DNA of 64,000 nucleotides from NCBI RefSeq assembly GCF_003399635.1, contig NZ_NBXB01000037.1, positions 1-64,000 of the forward strand, read 5' to 3'. Shown one piece after another: positions 42,853-50,847 of this stretch (its first letter is position 1; each line of letters starts with the position of its first letter). The notes below the pieces were generated by a model, which saw only the letters and a program-made list of their open reading frames with translations, ran no database searches and was not told the DNA's origin. A program made the translations under genes and the position numbers. This DNA is from Subtercola boreus (GTDB lineage: Bacteria > Actinomycetota > Actinomycetes > Actinomycetales > Microbacteriaceae).

Positions 42853-44325
42853 ATGACCTTCTTCGCAGATCAGACCGACCACACCGCCTCACCGGCCGCC
42901 CCCAACTACGACCGCTCGGCGCTGACAACCGGGATCGTGCACTTCGGCCTAGGCAACTTCCACCGCGCGCATCAGGCCATGTACCTCGATAGGTTGATGG
43001 AACGGGGCGAAGCCCTCGACTGGGCGATCTGCGGAGTCGGGGTCATGCCGGCCGACGTGCGCATGCGTGACGCGCTAGCCGCTCAGAACAACTTGTATAC
43101 CCTGGTTCTGAAGCACGCCGACGGAACCCTCGAACCCCGGGTGATCGGGTCGATTCACCAGTACCTCTACGCTCCGGATGACCCGGAGAAGGTTCTCGCG
43201 ACGCTCGCCAACCCGGCGACCCGCATCGTTGAACTGACGGTGACTGAGGGCGGATACAACATCGACCGGGCCACGGGCGAGTTCGACCTGACGAATCCTG
43301 ACATCGTGCACGATCTCGGTACCGTCGAGCATCCGCTGACCGTTTTCGGGTTGGTCGTCGAGGGCCTTCGACGACGCCGAGACGCAGGGGTAGAACCGTT
43401 CACGATCATGTCGTGCGACAACATCCAGGGCAACGGACACGTCGCGCGCCAGACGTTCGGTGCATTCGCTGAGGCGAAAGATCCCGAATTAGCATCGTGG
43501 ATCACCACCCATGTGTCCTTTCCGAACTCTATGGTCGACCGCATCACCCCTGTCACCACCGAGGCCGACCGCTCGCTCGTGACCGAAAGGTTCGCCATCA
43601 ACGACCAGTGGCCGGTGATGGCCGAACCGTTTGTGCAATGGGTACTCGAAGACGACTTCACGCTGGGGCGGCCGGCATACGAAGAAGTCGGTGTGCAAAT
43701 GGTCAGTGATGTCGAGCCGTATGAATTGATGAAGCTCCGCCTTTTGAACGCAAGTCACCAGGCGATGGCCTATTTCGGCTATCTGTTGGGTCACCGTTAT
43801 GCTCACGAGGCCGCCACCGATCCGTTCATCGTCGAGTTGCTGCGACGCTACATGGACGACGAGGCGACTCCGACTCTCAGCCCGGTGCCAGGGATTGATC
43901 TCGCCGTTTATAAGGCGACGCTGCTCGAGCGCTTCGCCAACCCCGAGATTCGGGACACGCTGGCGAGGCTCTGTCAGGACTCGTCCGATCGTATTCCGAA
44001 GTGGTTGATCCCGGTCGTTCGCTCCAACATCGACAATGGTGGGCAGACGTTGTTGTCCGCCGCCATCATCGCCAGTTGGGCGCGGTACGCCGAAGGCGTC
44101 GACGAACTCGGAGAGCCGATCGACGTTGTCGACCCACTCGCCTCGAGCTTGATTCCGCTCGCAAACACGTACCCCCAGAATCCGCTCGGATTCCTCCAGA
44201 ACGAGCGCGTCTTCGGCGATCTGGCATCGCATCCCGTCGTCGCGGGGCAATACGCCGAGGCCTTGCGTGTCCTGCACGAGCAAGGTGCGCAAGCGGCGCT
44301 CACACAGCAGCTTGAACATCGGTGA
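42853..44325 (+). CDS. Mannitol dehydrogenase family polyol/uronate oxidoreductase
   Basis: The 490-residue protein belongs to the long-chain mannitol dehydrogenase family: GIVHFGLGNFHRAHQAMYLDRL at the N-terminus, TVTEGGYN, SCDNIQGNG and the catalytic region ELMKLRLLNASHQAMAYFGYLLGH with Lys, Asn and His. The family includes mannitol 2-dehydrogenase, D-arabinitol 4-dehydrogenase and fructuronate reductase. In this locus D-arabinitol to D-xylulose is a fair guess. GGAAAG lies upstream of the ATG, 14 bp after tatA. Confidence 0.88.
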   Translation: MTFFADQTDHTASPAAPNYDRSALTTGIVHFGLGNFHRAHQAMYLDRLMERGEALDWAICGVGVMPADVRMRDALAAQNNLYTLVLKHADGTLEPRVIGSIHQYLYAPDDPEKVLATLANPATRIVELTVTEGGYNIDRATGEFDLTNPDIVHDLGTVEHPLTVFGLVVEGLRRRRDAGVEPFTIMSCDNIQGNGHVARQTFGAFAEAKDPELASWITTHVSFPNSMVDRITPVTTEADRSLVTERFAINDQWPVMAEPFVQWVLEDDFTLGRPAYEEVGVQMVSDVEPYELMKLRLLNASHQAMAYFGYLLGHRYAHEAATDPFIVELLRRYMDDEATPTLSPVPGIDLAVYKATLLERFANPEIRDTLARLCQDSSDRIPKWLIPVVRSNIDNGGQTLLSAAIIASWARYAEGVDELGEPIDVVDPLASSLIPLANTYPQNPLGFLQNERVFGDLASHPVVAGQYAEALRVLHEQGAQAALTQQLEHR

Positions 44326-44562
44326 CCAAGGCGCTCGCCCTCAGACGGCCTCGACCACGACCTCGTCATGATCGATGAACAGCCCTCGACGAACCTGCAC
44401 TGGCGAAACGCGCCAGCTAGCAGAAAGAAATCCGGCGGCTCCCAGGCAAGCGGGTCGCTGCCTCTCTTCCGCAATACCGGCGGCGCTGAGCAGCAATATC
44501 GGATAGCTCCCACCACTGCGCATACTCAGCACTCGCGCAGACGGCCGAGTATCGTTTGATCA
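44326..44562. other. 237-bp gap without a supported gene
   Basis: Small open frames exist on both strands (for example a minus-strand end reading FIDHDEVVVEAV) but lack starts and domain features. A possible -10 (TATCGT) lies just seven bases before the RidA ATG, so that gene may be leaderless. Confidence 0.4.
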
Positions 44563-44970
44563 ATGACAGTTGTGCATCGAATCTCCCCCATTGGCGTTCC
44601 CACACCATCGGGAAAATACAGTCATCTCAGCGTCACACACTCTGGCGCGAGAATTGCGGTGTTCTCTGGGCAAATCGGCGTCTCCAAGACAGGCAAGCCA
44701 GCGGCAGGCTCTGGGGCTCAGACACGGCTGATCTTCGACGCGATCCTGGGCCTGCTGGGGTCGCAGGGAGCGACACCGGCAGATTTGATCAAGCTCGTCA
44801 CTTTCGCGGTGGGGCGCAGCGCCCTCGTCGAGTTCAATGCCGTGCGCGACGAGGTTTACTCAGAATGGTTTCCCACAGACGAGTTCCCGTCAAGCACGAT
44901 TGTGGTTGTGTCTGGACTCGCTGCCGAGTCGATACTCGTCGAGGTTGAGGGAAGCTTCGTCTGTCGGTGA
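44563..44970 (+). CDS. RidA/YjgF family protein
   Basis: The 135-residue protein is a standard Rid domain: SPIGVPTPSGKYSHLSVTHSG, FSGQIGVSKTGKPAAGSG, ATPADLIKLVTFAV and VVSGLAAESILVEVEG. The usual RidA Arg that binds substrate carboxylates (near IEVEA-R) is not obvious here, since the family signature at the C-terminus reads ILVEVEGSF. Rid proteins hydrolyse reactive imines/enamines or act as chaperones. It is alone on its strand and lacks a Shine-Dalgarno. Confidence 0.85.
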   Translation: MTVVHRISPIGVPTPSGKYSHLSVTHSGARIAVFSGQIGVSKTGKPAAGSGAQTRLIFDAILGLLGSQGATPADLIKLVTFAVGRSALVEFNAVRDEVYSEWFPTDEFPSSTIVVVSGLAAESILVEVEGSFVCR

Positions 44971-45206
44971 AATACCACGTTCGAGTCGGTCGGTCGTGGG
45001 AACGTGGGTTGCCCCTGGTGTCGAGCGCAAACTCGACTCCTCGGGTCAGAACATTCAGGGCTACTGCATTCGCAATGTGACCGGGATCACGTTGCTGGGT
45101 CGGACGAAGTCAGTTCGATCGAGATAGCGCGGCCGGTCTGCAGTCGCTCTGCGACCCCGTCGGGACGTCTGGGTATGCGGCCCCGTGGTCGCGATGCGAG
45201 TCGTGT
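44971..45206. other. 236-bp gap without a supported gene
   Basis: I see no ribosome site, hairpin or recognisable protein fragment in either strand. It separates the RidA gene from the convergent sigma factor gene. Confidence 0.4.
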
Positions 45207-45791
45207 CTAGTCGGCTGTACCGTCGGAATCGGTACCGCTCTCTGCGGCAAGGAGCGCGCGCAGTTGGTTGAGCCCTTCGCGAATGCGCCAGTTGGCGGTA
45301 CTGAGCGGCACGTTGAGTGAGCGAGCAACTTCGGCGCGGCTGTATTCGCGGAGGTAGAACAGTTCGATTGCCCTTCGCTGCAGTACGGGAATGGTACGAA
45401 GCGCGCGAAGCGCCGCCTCGAGTCTGAGGCGCGTTTCGACTGCGAGTGCGATGTCGTCGTCGTGCTCCTTCCAGTCGCGGATGCCTATTCTGAGGTCCCG
45501 GGTTCGGCTGGATTGCGAGGCACGTACCCGGTCGATCGCTCGACGGCGCGCGATGACCTCCAGCCAGGTCGATACCTGGGCGCGCCCGGAGTCGAATTTC
45601 GAGGCGTTCTGCCAAAGCTCGAGCATCACTTCCTGAGCGACCTCCTCCGACTGGGCCCGGTCACGCAGCACGCGCCGCACGGATTCGAAGACCCGGCCGA
45701 AGCAGCGCGTGTACAGGGTTGCGAAGGCGCCGTCGTCTCTCCCGCAGGTGCGAATAAGAAGCACTTCCGATGTCACGGCTTCGCCTGTCAT
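45207..45791 (-). CDS. ECF family RNA polymerase sigma factor
   Basis: The product (194 residues) has sigma region 2 (FATLYTRCFGRVFESVRRVLRDRAQSEEVAQEVMLELWQ, then TWLEVIARRRAIDRVRAS) and region 4 (LRTIPVLQRRAIELFYLREYSRAEVARSLNVPLSTANWRIREGL), and lacks regions 1.1 and 3, as in SigK-like ECF factors. The ATG at 45791 has GGTGGA upstream. No anti-sigma gene lies next to it. It is divergent from the response regulator 111 bp away, which may indicate shared control. Confidence 0.88.
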   Translation of the reverse strand: MTGEAVTSEVLLIRTCGRDDGAFATLYTRCFGRVFESVRRVLRDRAQSEEVAQEVMLELWQNASKFDSGRAQVSTWLEVIARRRAIDRVRASQSSRTRDLRIGIRDWKEHDDDIALAVETRLRLEAALRALRTIPVLQRRAIELFYLREYSRAEVARSLNVPLSTANWRIREGLNQLRALLAAESGTDSDGTAD

Positions 45792-45902
45792 AGTTCCACC
45801 GTAGATCGACGCCCCACGCAACGAAGCCGCGAAACCCTTACAGAACGCGAACGGTTCCGGATATGCCTCGCTCGGGGTGCACCATGCACGTACTGTGACG
45901 GA

Positions 45903-46643
45903 ATGAGTAAATTGTCGTCGGAGTCGCACGACCATCCCTTGGTCGACAAGCGCGTGCTCGTCGTCGAGGACGATCCGACGGTCTCCGAGGTGGTCACGAC
46001 GTACCTGCGAGCGGCCGGATTCATCGTCGACTCCGTCGCTGATGGATTTGCCGCGCTCAGCCGCGTGAGCCAAACGCCGCCCGATCTGGTTGTTCTCGAC
46101 AGAATGCTGCCGGGTATCGACGGGGTTCAGGTGTGCAGGCGTATCCGGGCAAACTCTGCGGTGCCGGTCATCCTTCTCACCGCTCTCGGCGCAGAAGAAG
46201 ATCGAATTCTCGGGTTAGAAGCGGGTGCCGACGACTACCTCACTAAACCGTTCTCACCGCGCGAACTCGTGCTGCGCGTTCAATCGATTCTGCGCCGCTC
46301 GATCATCGAATTCGCCGTTCAGGCGCCGGTCTTATTCGGCGAGTTCATCCTCGACCCGTCAGCACGAACGGCGACTCGCTCAGGTGAGGCGCTGGGCCTG
46401 ACCGCCCGCGAGTTCGACCTGTTCTCCTTCTTTCTTAAGCGACCGGATCAGGTCTTCGGTCGCGCTGAGCTCTTGCGTGCAGTATGGGGTTGGACGCACG
46501 GCGACCTGTCTACGGTTACCGTTCATGTGCGCCGACTCCGCGAGAAGATCGAGATCGATCCAACCCACCCGGTGTTGTTGTCGACGGTGTGGGGCGTCGG
46601 CTACCGCCTCGAAGGCGAGGCGCAAACGCATGCCGTTGCCTGA
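45903..46643 (+). CDS. OmpR-family response regulator
   Basis: The protein (246 residues) has a receiver domain with acidic Asp23-Asp24 (VVEDDPTV), phospho-acceptor Asp66 (LVVLDRMLPG) and Lys in DYLTKPF, then a winged helix (SARTATRSGEALGLTAREFDLFSFFL, VTVHVRRLREKI, VWGVGYRL). Upstream TACTGT six bases before the ATG and no clear Shine-Dalgarno suggest a leaderless transcript. It overlaps the histidine kinase by 14 bp, so they form a two-component pair. Confidence 0.9.
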   Translation: MSKLSSESHDHPLVDKRVLVVEDDPTVSEVVTTYLRAAGFIVDSVADGFAALSRVSQTPPDLVVLDRMLPGIDGVQVCRRIRANSAVPVILLTALGAEEDRILGLEAGADDYLTKPFSPRELVLRVQSILRRSIIEFAVQAPVLFGEFILDPSARTATRSGEALGLTAREFDLFSFFLKRPDQVFGRAELLRAVWGWTHGDLSTVTVHVRRLREKIEIDPTHPVLLSTVWGVGYRLEGEAQTHAVA

Positions 46644-47799
46644 CCTTGCAGATGTCGCCCTCATCGCCCTCATCACGACGCTCATCATTGGAGGCCTCGC
46701 CGCCGGCCTCCTGCTGGCAATGCGCCGGGCGTCATTGTTCGTGCAATTGTGCATTGTGATACTAGCCGTCACGATCTCAGCTGTCGCGAGCATGATCACC
46801 GTCGCAAACGCGATGTACCTGTCCACCCATGACCTCGCTGTCGCCGTCTGGGTCGCCTGCATCGCAGGCGTGGTGTCGCTCGCGCTTGCGGGCCTTCTCG
46901 GCTGGATGATCGTTCGGAACTCCCACGCTTTGTCTGCCGCGACGCGCAAGCTCGGTGCCGGTGAACGCGTCAGTGAGATGGGCCGGTACTTCTCAGCGGA
47001 ACTCTTAGCGCTCGGCGAGGAACTCGTCTCGGCCAGCACGCGACTGGCCGAAGCGCAGGCGCAATCCGCTCAGCTCGAAGCCTCCCGTCGCGAGCTTGTG
47101 GCTTGGATATCGCACGACCTCCGCACCCCGCTCGCCGGCCTCCGCGCCATGTCGGAATCGCTTGAAGACGGGCTGGCCGACGACCCTCAACGCTATTACC
47201 GTCAGATTCGCTCCCAAGTCGACCAGCTCTCCGGCATGGTCGACGATCTGTTTGAGCTTTCGAAAATCGATTCAGGAACGTTGCAGCTCAACCTTGACGA
47301 CGTCTCGTTGTACGACATCGTCAGCGATGCTGTCGCCGACGTGCAGCCGCTCACGGCGGGCCGCGAGATACGTGTGGCTTCAGCGTTCCGGCGAGACATC
47401 GTCGTGCGAGCGGATGCCCGGGAATTGTCCCGCGCGATCACGAACTTGCTCATGAACGCGCTGCAGCACACGCCTGAGGGAACACCGATCACCGTTTCCG
47501 CAGACGTGTTCGAGGGCCGGGCATCTGTTTCGGTTATCGACGGGGGTGCCGGGATACCCGACGCCGACCTCGCCCGGGTCTTCGAACCCGGTTGGCGGGG
47601 AGCAGGCGCGCGCACCACCGCAGCCTCACGAACATCGGCAGGCGGAGATGCCACCTCACGTACCGGGCAGCATTCCAGTGGAGCCGGCCTGGGATTGGCG
47701 ATCGTGCGGGGAATCGCCGAGGCACACAACGGAACAGTGTGCGTTCGGAACGTGCCCGGCGGGTGCCGATTCGACCTCTCGCTACCGACGGCCGCGTGA
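46630..47799 (+). CDS. Two-component sensor histidine kinase
   Basis: The 389-residue kinase has an N-terminal pair or trio of membrane helices (about 7-97), no large extracellular sensor, a HAMP-like linker, a HisKA domain with phospho-acceptor His162 (LVAWISHDLRTPLAGL) and an HATPase domain with an N box (ITNLLMNALQHTPEGTPI) and G boxes near DGGAGIPDADL and GAGLGLAIVRG. With its short loops it probably senses the membrane or an internal partner. It overlaps and pairs with the response regulator. Confidence 0.9.
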   Translation: MPLPDLADVALIALITTLIIGGLAAGLLLAMRRASLFVQLCIVILAVTISAVASMITVANAMYLSTHDLAVAVWVACIAGVVSLALAGLLGWMIVRNSHALSAATRKLGAGERVSEMGRYFSAELLALGEELVSASTRLAEAQAQSAQLEASRRELVAWISHDLRTPLAGLRAMSESLEDGLADDPQRYYRQIRSQVDQLSGMVDDLFELSKIDSGTLQLNLDDVSLYDIVSDAVADVQPLTAGREIRVASAFRRDIVVRADARELSRAITNLLMNALQHTPEGTPITVSADVFEGRASVSVIDGGAGIPDADLARVFEPGWRGAGARTTAASRTSAGGDATSRTGQHSSGAGLGLAIVRGIAEAHNGTVCVRNVPGGCRFDLSLPTAA

Positions 47800-48006
47800 C
47801 GCCGAGCACCGGAAACCAATCCCTCCACGGCACGCGTCGACTGCACGGCAAGGTTTGATCAGCGGCTCTTCAGGCTCGGCTCTCGAGGGCAGTCCGAGCT
47901 CCAACGACTATCGGTGAAGATGGTTGACTGAACCCGCCCGCCCGCCCGACGTGATTTGGCCGGCTGAGGGTCTCGCTTTTTACAGCGTAAATATACCTCA
48001 GTCGAT

Positions 48007-48531
48007 TCACCTCTGGTTCGGCGCGGCGTGGGGATTCGGAGTCTGCAGCTTAAGGCGCAAGCCGTTTCTCTCGAGGGACGTTTTGAACCGGGACTCGAGG
48101 GTGAACCTTGCCGGGCTGGTGACCTGGGTAGGGGTGGTGAGGTAGCTGGTGGTGCCGTTCAGTACGTACGAGGTGCCGGTGTCGCGGGGGCACGCGATTG
48201 GAGTGGTGCTGCTGGCCGTCATGGAGCCCTGGTAGGTGCCGATGGCGTTATTTCCGGAGATGTCCGCAGCTGCTGTCGCGTTGGCGGCTTCGGTGAGCGG
48301 GTATTGGAAGAGCGCGTTGCCCTTGTCGACGCCGTACGCGCCGGTATAGGTGAAGTTCGCCGCCGTCGCTGCAGTGTCGGTGTTGTTCGTGACCTTCGCG
48401 ATGTACGCGGAGCTCGTTCCCGGGGTGGAGGCTGTCGCCCAGAACAACCCGGCCAGGATCAGAGCAAGCGCTGCGATGACGGAGATGTTTCGTTTCGTCG
48501 GGCGCCGTCCAGCAAGGGTGTTGTTGTTAAT
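48007..48531 (-). pseudogene. LamG-like surface protein, probably truncated
   Basis: The frame reads KRNISVIAALALILAGLFWATA (signal anchor) and then a LamG-like domain beginning LFQYPLTEAANATAAADISGNNAIGTY and SYVLNGTTSYLTTPTQVTSPARFTLE, ending abruptly at 48007 after an Arg/Lys-rich tail unlike the family's WFKT strand. LamG domains are about 150 residues, so the C-terminal half is lost. No ATG or GTG start is in frame; an ATT at 48531 is possible. It belongs to a decayed SipW/TasA cassette. Confidence 0.6.
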
Positions 48532-49282
48532 GCAGTGTTGTCTTCGGGGTCTGCGGGTAGACCCACGATGATCGTCCAGAGCAGCGGTATCGCACAGACC
48601 GCGATCAGGATGACCCAGCCGATCACGGATAGGTTCAGGGCGGAGGAAAGGTGGTACTGGCTGGTATCGACAAGGGTCGGGACGGTGAGGGTCCCGGCTT
48701 GCCCCGAGATCAGATCGGCGTGGTTCCCGCCGACGGCTGCCACCCTGATCGGGAGGATCCCGGTGGACACGACGGTCGCGTCCGCGCCGGTGGTGTCTGC
48801 GGTGGTGCTGAGGACCACGAGACCGATCAGGGGGCGGAGGATGAGCAGGGTCCCGATCGTGACGATCGGGACCGCTTTCACGAACCAGCCCGCAGTTGCC
48901 AGGGGTCGGTTGCGCCGTTGATGTCGCCGCGGGTGCTGATCGCGCCGTCCGCGCTGATGGCGATGATCCCGTGCGTGTAGACCTCTCCCGGCGACGTTGG
49001 GGGGCGGAAGGTGATGATGTCACCGACCGCGACCTGCCCGTTCGTGGGGGTGGTGAGGATGAGGGTGCCGACGGGCGCCGTTTCGCCCATCGAGGGGGTT
49101 TGCACCACGAACCAGCGACCGCCGGTGATGAAGAATACCAGCGCCGCAAGAAGGAGCACAGCCAACAGTATTGCTGCGGCGATGAGAAGCACTCGGACGG
49201 GGCGTGGGAGCGGGGGCTGGTTCGGGAACCACTGGCGGGGCCCGGAATGAGAACCCTTCCTATTCGTTCGGGTGGACGTCAC
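48459..49282 (-). pseudogene. SipW-type signal peptidase I, split by deletion and frameshift
   Basis: The 5' part (49282-48878) is a membrane-anchored S26 protease: a helix at about 29-53, the nucleophile Ser in QTPSMGETAPVG, a His in YTHGI (Ser/His type rather than Ser/Lys), and TRGDINGATDPWQL. The 3' part (48881-48459) in another frame starts GWFVKAVPIVTIG and carries RPLIGLVVLSTTADTTGADATVVSTGILPIRV, which normally follows DPWQL further along in the same polypeptide. Part of the middle (about 60-70 residues) is missing. The gene is therefore inactive. Confidence 0.6.
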
Positions 49283-49330
49283 GGGATCACTTCCTTCGGC
49301 TGATGGTTGTTCTGCTGATGAAACGAAATA

Positions 49331-49362
49331 TCGCGGGCCGCCCCATCGGAGGCAGCCCGCGA
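49331..49362 (-). terminator. Terminator between the tasA-like and sipW-like genes
   Basis: TCGCGGGC-C-GCC pairs with GGC-A-GCCCGCGA around an eight-base loop, followed on the minus strand by a T-rich tail. It lies between the TasA-like stop and the peptidase start, so expression of the peptidase may depend on readthrough. Confidence 0.6.
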
Positions 49363-49385
49363 TCGTGAGGAGGACTCCGGGAGTG

Positions 49386-50039
49386 TTAGCTGCTGAAGGC
49401 CCAGGTCAGCGGGAGGGAAGCCTGCAGGCCCTGGTACGAGTTGCCTGCGGTCGACGCGAGAGTGACGGCGAACGAGAAAGGAACCGAGACGCCGGCAGCG
49501 GGCGCGGTAGGCATCGTGAACGCAGCGGGCGCTGCGCCGGCGAGCGACGCGAGGGTACCGCTGAAGACAGTTGTCGCGCCGGAGGTGATCACGACGTTCA
49601 TCTTCGCGCAGAGATCCGCAGCCGTACCGTTCTGGGTACCCGAGTTCGTCTGGGTGCAGGTAGCCCCGGGCGTGAGGGTGAACGTGGTCGCGGCGACCGT
49701 TCCGATGTTCTTGATCGTGATCGGCGTGGTGACGGTGTTGCCCGGCGTCATGGTCGTGCTGCCGCCGAACTTGTTGATCGTCGCGCACGTCGCCGCGTTC
49801 GTCGACACCGTACCGCCATCAGTGCTGAGGCAGGTGACCGTGGCGCCGGAGTTCTGCTCCTGCATCACGAGAGCGCCGGTCGCGGCGGTGTTGGTCGAGT
49901 TCGTGATGCTCGCAACGAACCCGGACATCGTGCCCGTGAGGCTCAGGGAAAGCAGGACGGCCCCGAGCACTCCGGCGCCGAGGGCGACAGGTGCGAAACG
50001 GCGGCGTTTGTTCTTCGGCATGGACGCGTGACTAGACAT
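49386..50039 (-). CDS. TasA/CalY-like SipW-dependent surface protein
   Basis: The 217-residue protein has a SipW-type signal: basic KNKRRRFAPVALGAGVLGAVLLSLSLTGTMSGFVASITNST. The mature part is rich in Thr, Ala and Gly, with TMTPGNTVTTPITIKNIGTVAATTFTLTPG as in TasA/camelysin-type filament proteins. It is followed by a terminator and the broken signal peptidase, so maturation in this strain would need another SipW. GGGGA lies six bases before the ATG. Confidence 0.8.
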   Translation of the reverse strand: MSSHASMPKNKRRRFAPVALGAGVLGAVLLSLSLTGTMSGFVASITNSTNTAATGALVMQEQNSGATVTCLSTDGGTVSTNAATCATINKFGGSTTMTPGNTVTTPITIKNIGTVAATTFTLTPGATCTQTNSGTQNGTAADLCAKMNVVITSGATTVFSGTLASLAGAAPAAFTMPTAPAAGVSVPFSFAVTLASTAGNSYQGLQASLPLTWAFSS

Positions 50040-50510
50040 AGGAAATCCCCAAGGATGAAAGAAGCTGGTGTGTTGCGCCTGAGAACACCCGGCGGGTATC
50101 TACTTTATCGGCAAGCTCCTTCATTATGAAGAAGAAGCACATTCAACGCAACACCCCTGTTTTGGGGGACGCCCCCACCCACCGTGTACCTCTGCTCGTA
50201 CGAACTCCTCCGTTCCTAGCACCGGATTCGCGGACCACCTTGGCCTCACCCGCAACGAGTACGAAGCGTCACCCACATCGCCAACATCATCACCAACAAG
50301 ATCGCGACAATTACCGAGAGCTCGTAACCCAATACGTCCGGGTACGCAACCCTTCGGCGGGCTAAGAACCTGCCCACGATACTCATGGCCCAGACAACGC
50401 GGCAGCCCGGCCACACCCTTCTATTTTCGCCAACCAGGAACCTCATCCTCCCGGAATAGATCCGATCCCTACCTGAACACCTGAAGGTTTCTGAGACAGC
50501 TCATTCTTCG
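50040..50510. other. 471-bp region with a possible small membrane ORF
   Basis: On the minus strand, 50246-50446 is open and contains one hydrophobic segment (LSVIVAILLVMMLAMWVTL) before a basic tail. A GGAGG motif sits directly next to its first ATG (50446), too close for normal use, and a second ATG at 50386 has no site. I do not recognise the product. The rest of the gap carries no supported gene. Confidence 0.3.
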
Positions 50511-50831
50511 AAGGAACAGGTTGGGGAACTCATCGCCGAAGGCGTCAACGCCGGCATCGCCATCGCCCAGGCAGCCGGCACCCGTTTCGGCCGGCCAATC
50601 AGCGACCCGAAGGTGATCGCGGAGAAACTCGAGATCGTGCGAGGCGCCCGGAGAGCCGGGCAACACCGCCGCGCCGATGATGTGGCCACCTTCGGTGAAG
50701 GCGTTCCGCTAGAGACTGCGCCTGATGCGGCCATGCTCTGCATGCACACCCTCCCCCACCCAGATGGGGCATGGCGACCCATCCCTGACACAATGCTCCG
50801 TTCTACGCATCTCCGTGACATTCCTCTCTGA
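50511..50831 (+). pseudogene. Serine recombinase (resolvase/invertase) C-terminal remnant
   Basis: The frame EQVGELIAEGVNAGIAIAQAAGTRFGRPISDP resembles the ELIAERTRAGLAAARARGRxGGRP segment that links catalytic and HTH domains of serine recombinases. Arg and Thr positions of the catalytic helix are replaced and the following part drifts from the HTH pattern, so this is a dead remnant. The catalytic N-terminal domain is missing. It lies between the TasA cassette and the sugar cluster. Confidence 0.6.
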
Positions 50832-50847
50832 CGACCTGCCCAAGTGA

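Noticed and set aside
44341-44532. Minus-strand ORF ending FIDHDEVVVEAV
   Set aside because: It looks partly protein-like at its end but has no start, no site and no recognised family.
49279-49788. Minus-strand His/Arg-rich frame overlapping the TasA-like gene
   Set aside because: It is an out-of-frame reading of the Thr-rich TasA-like sequence.
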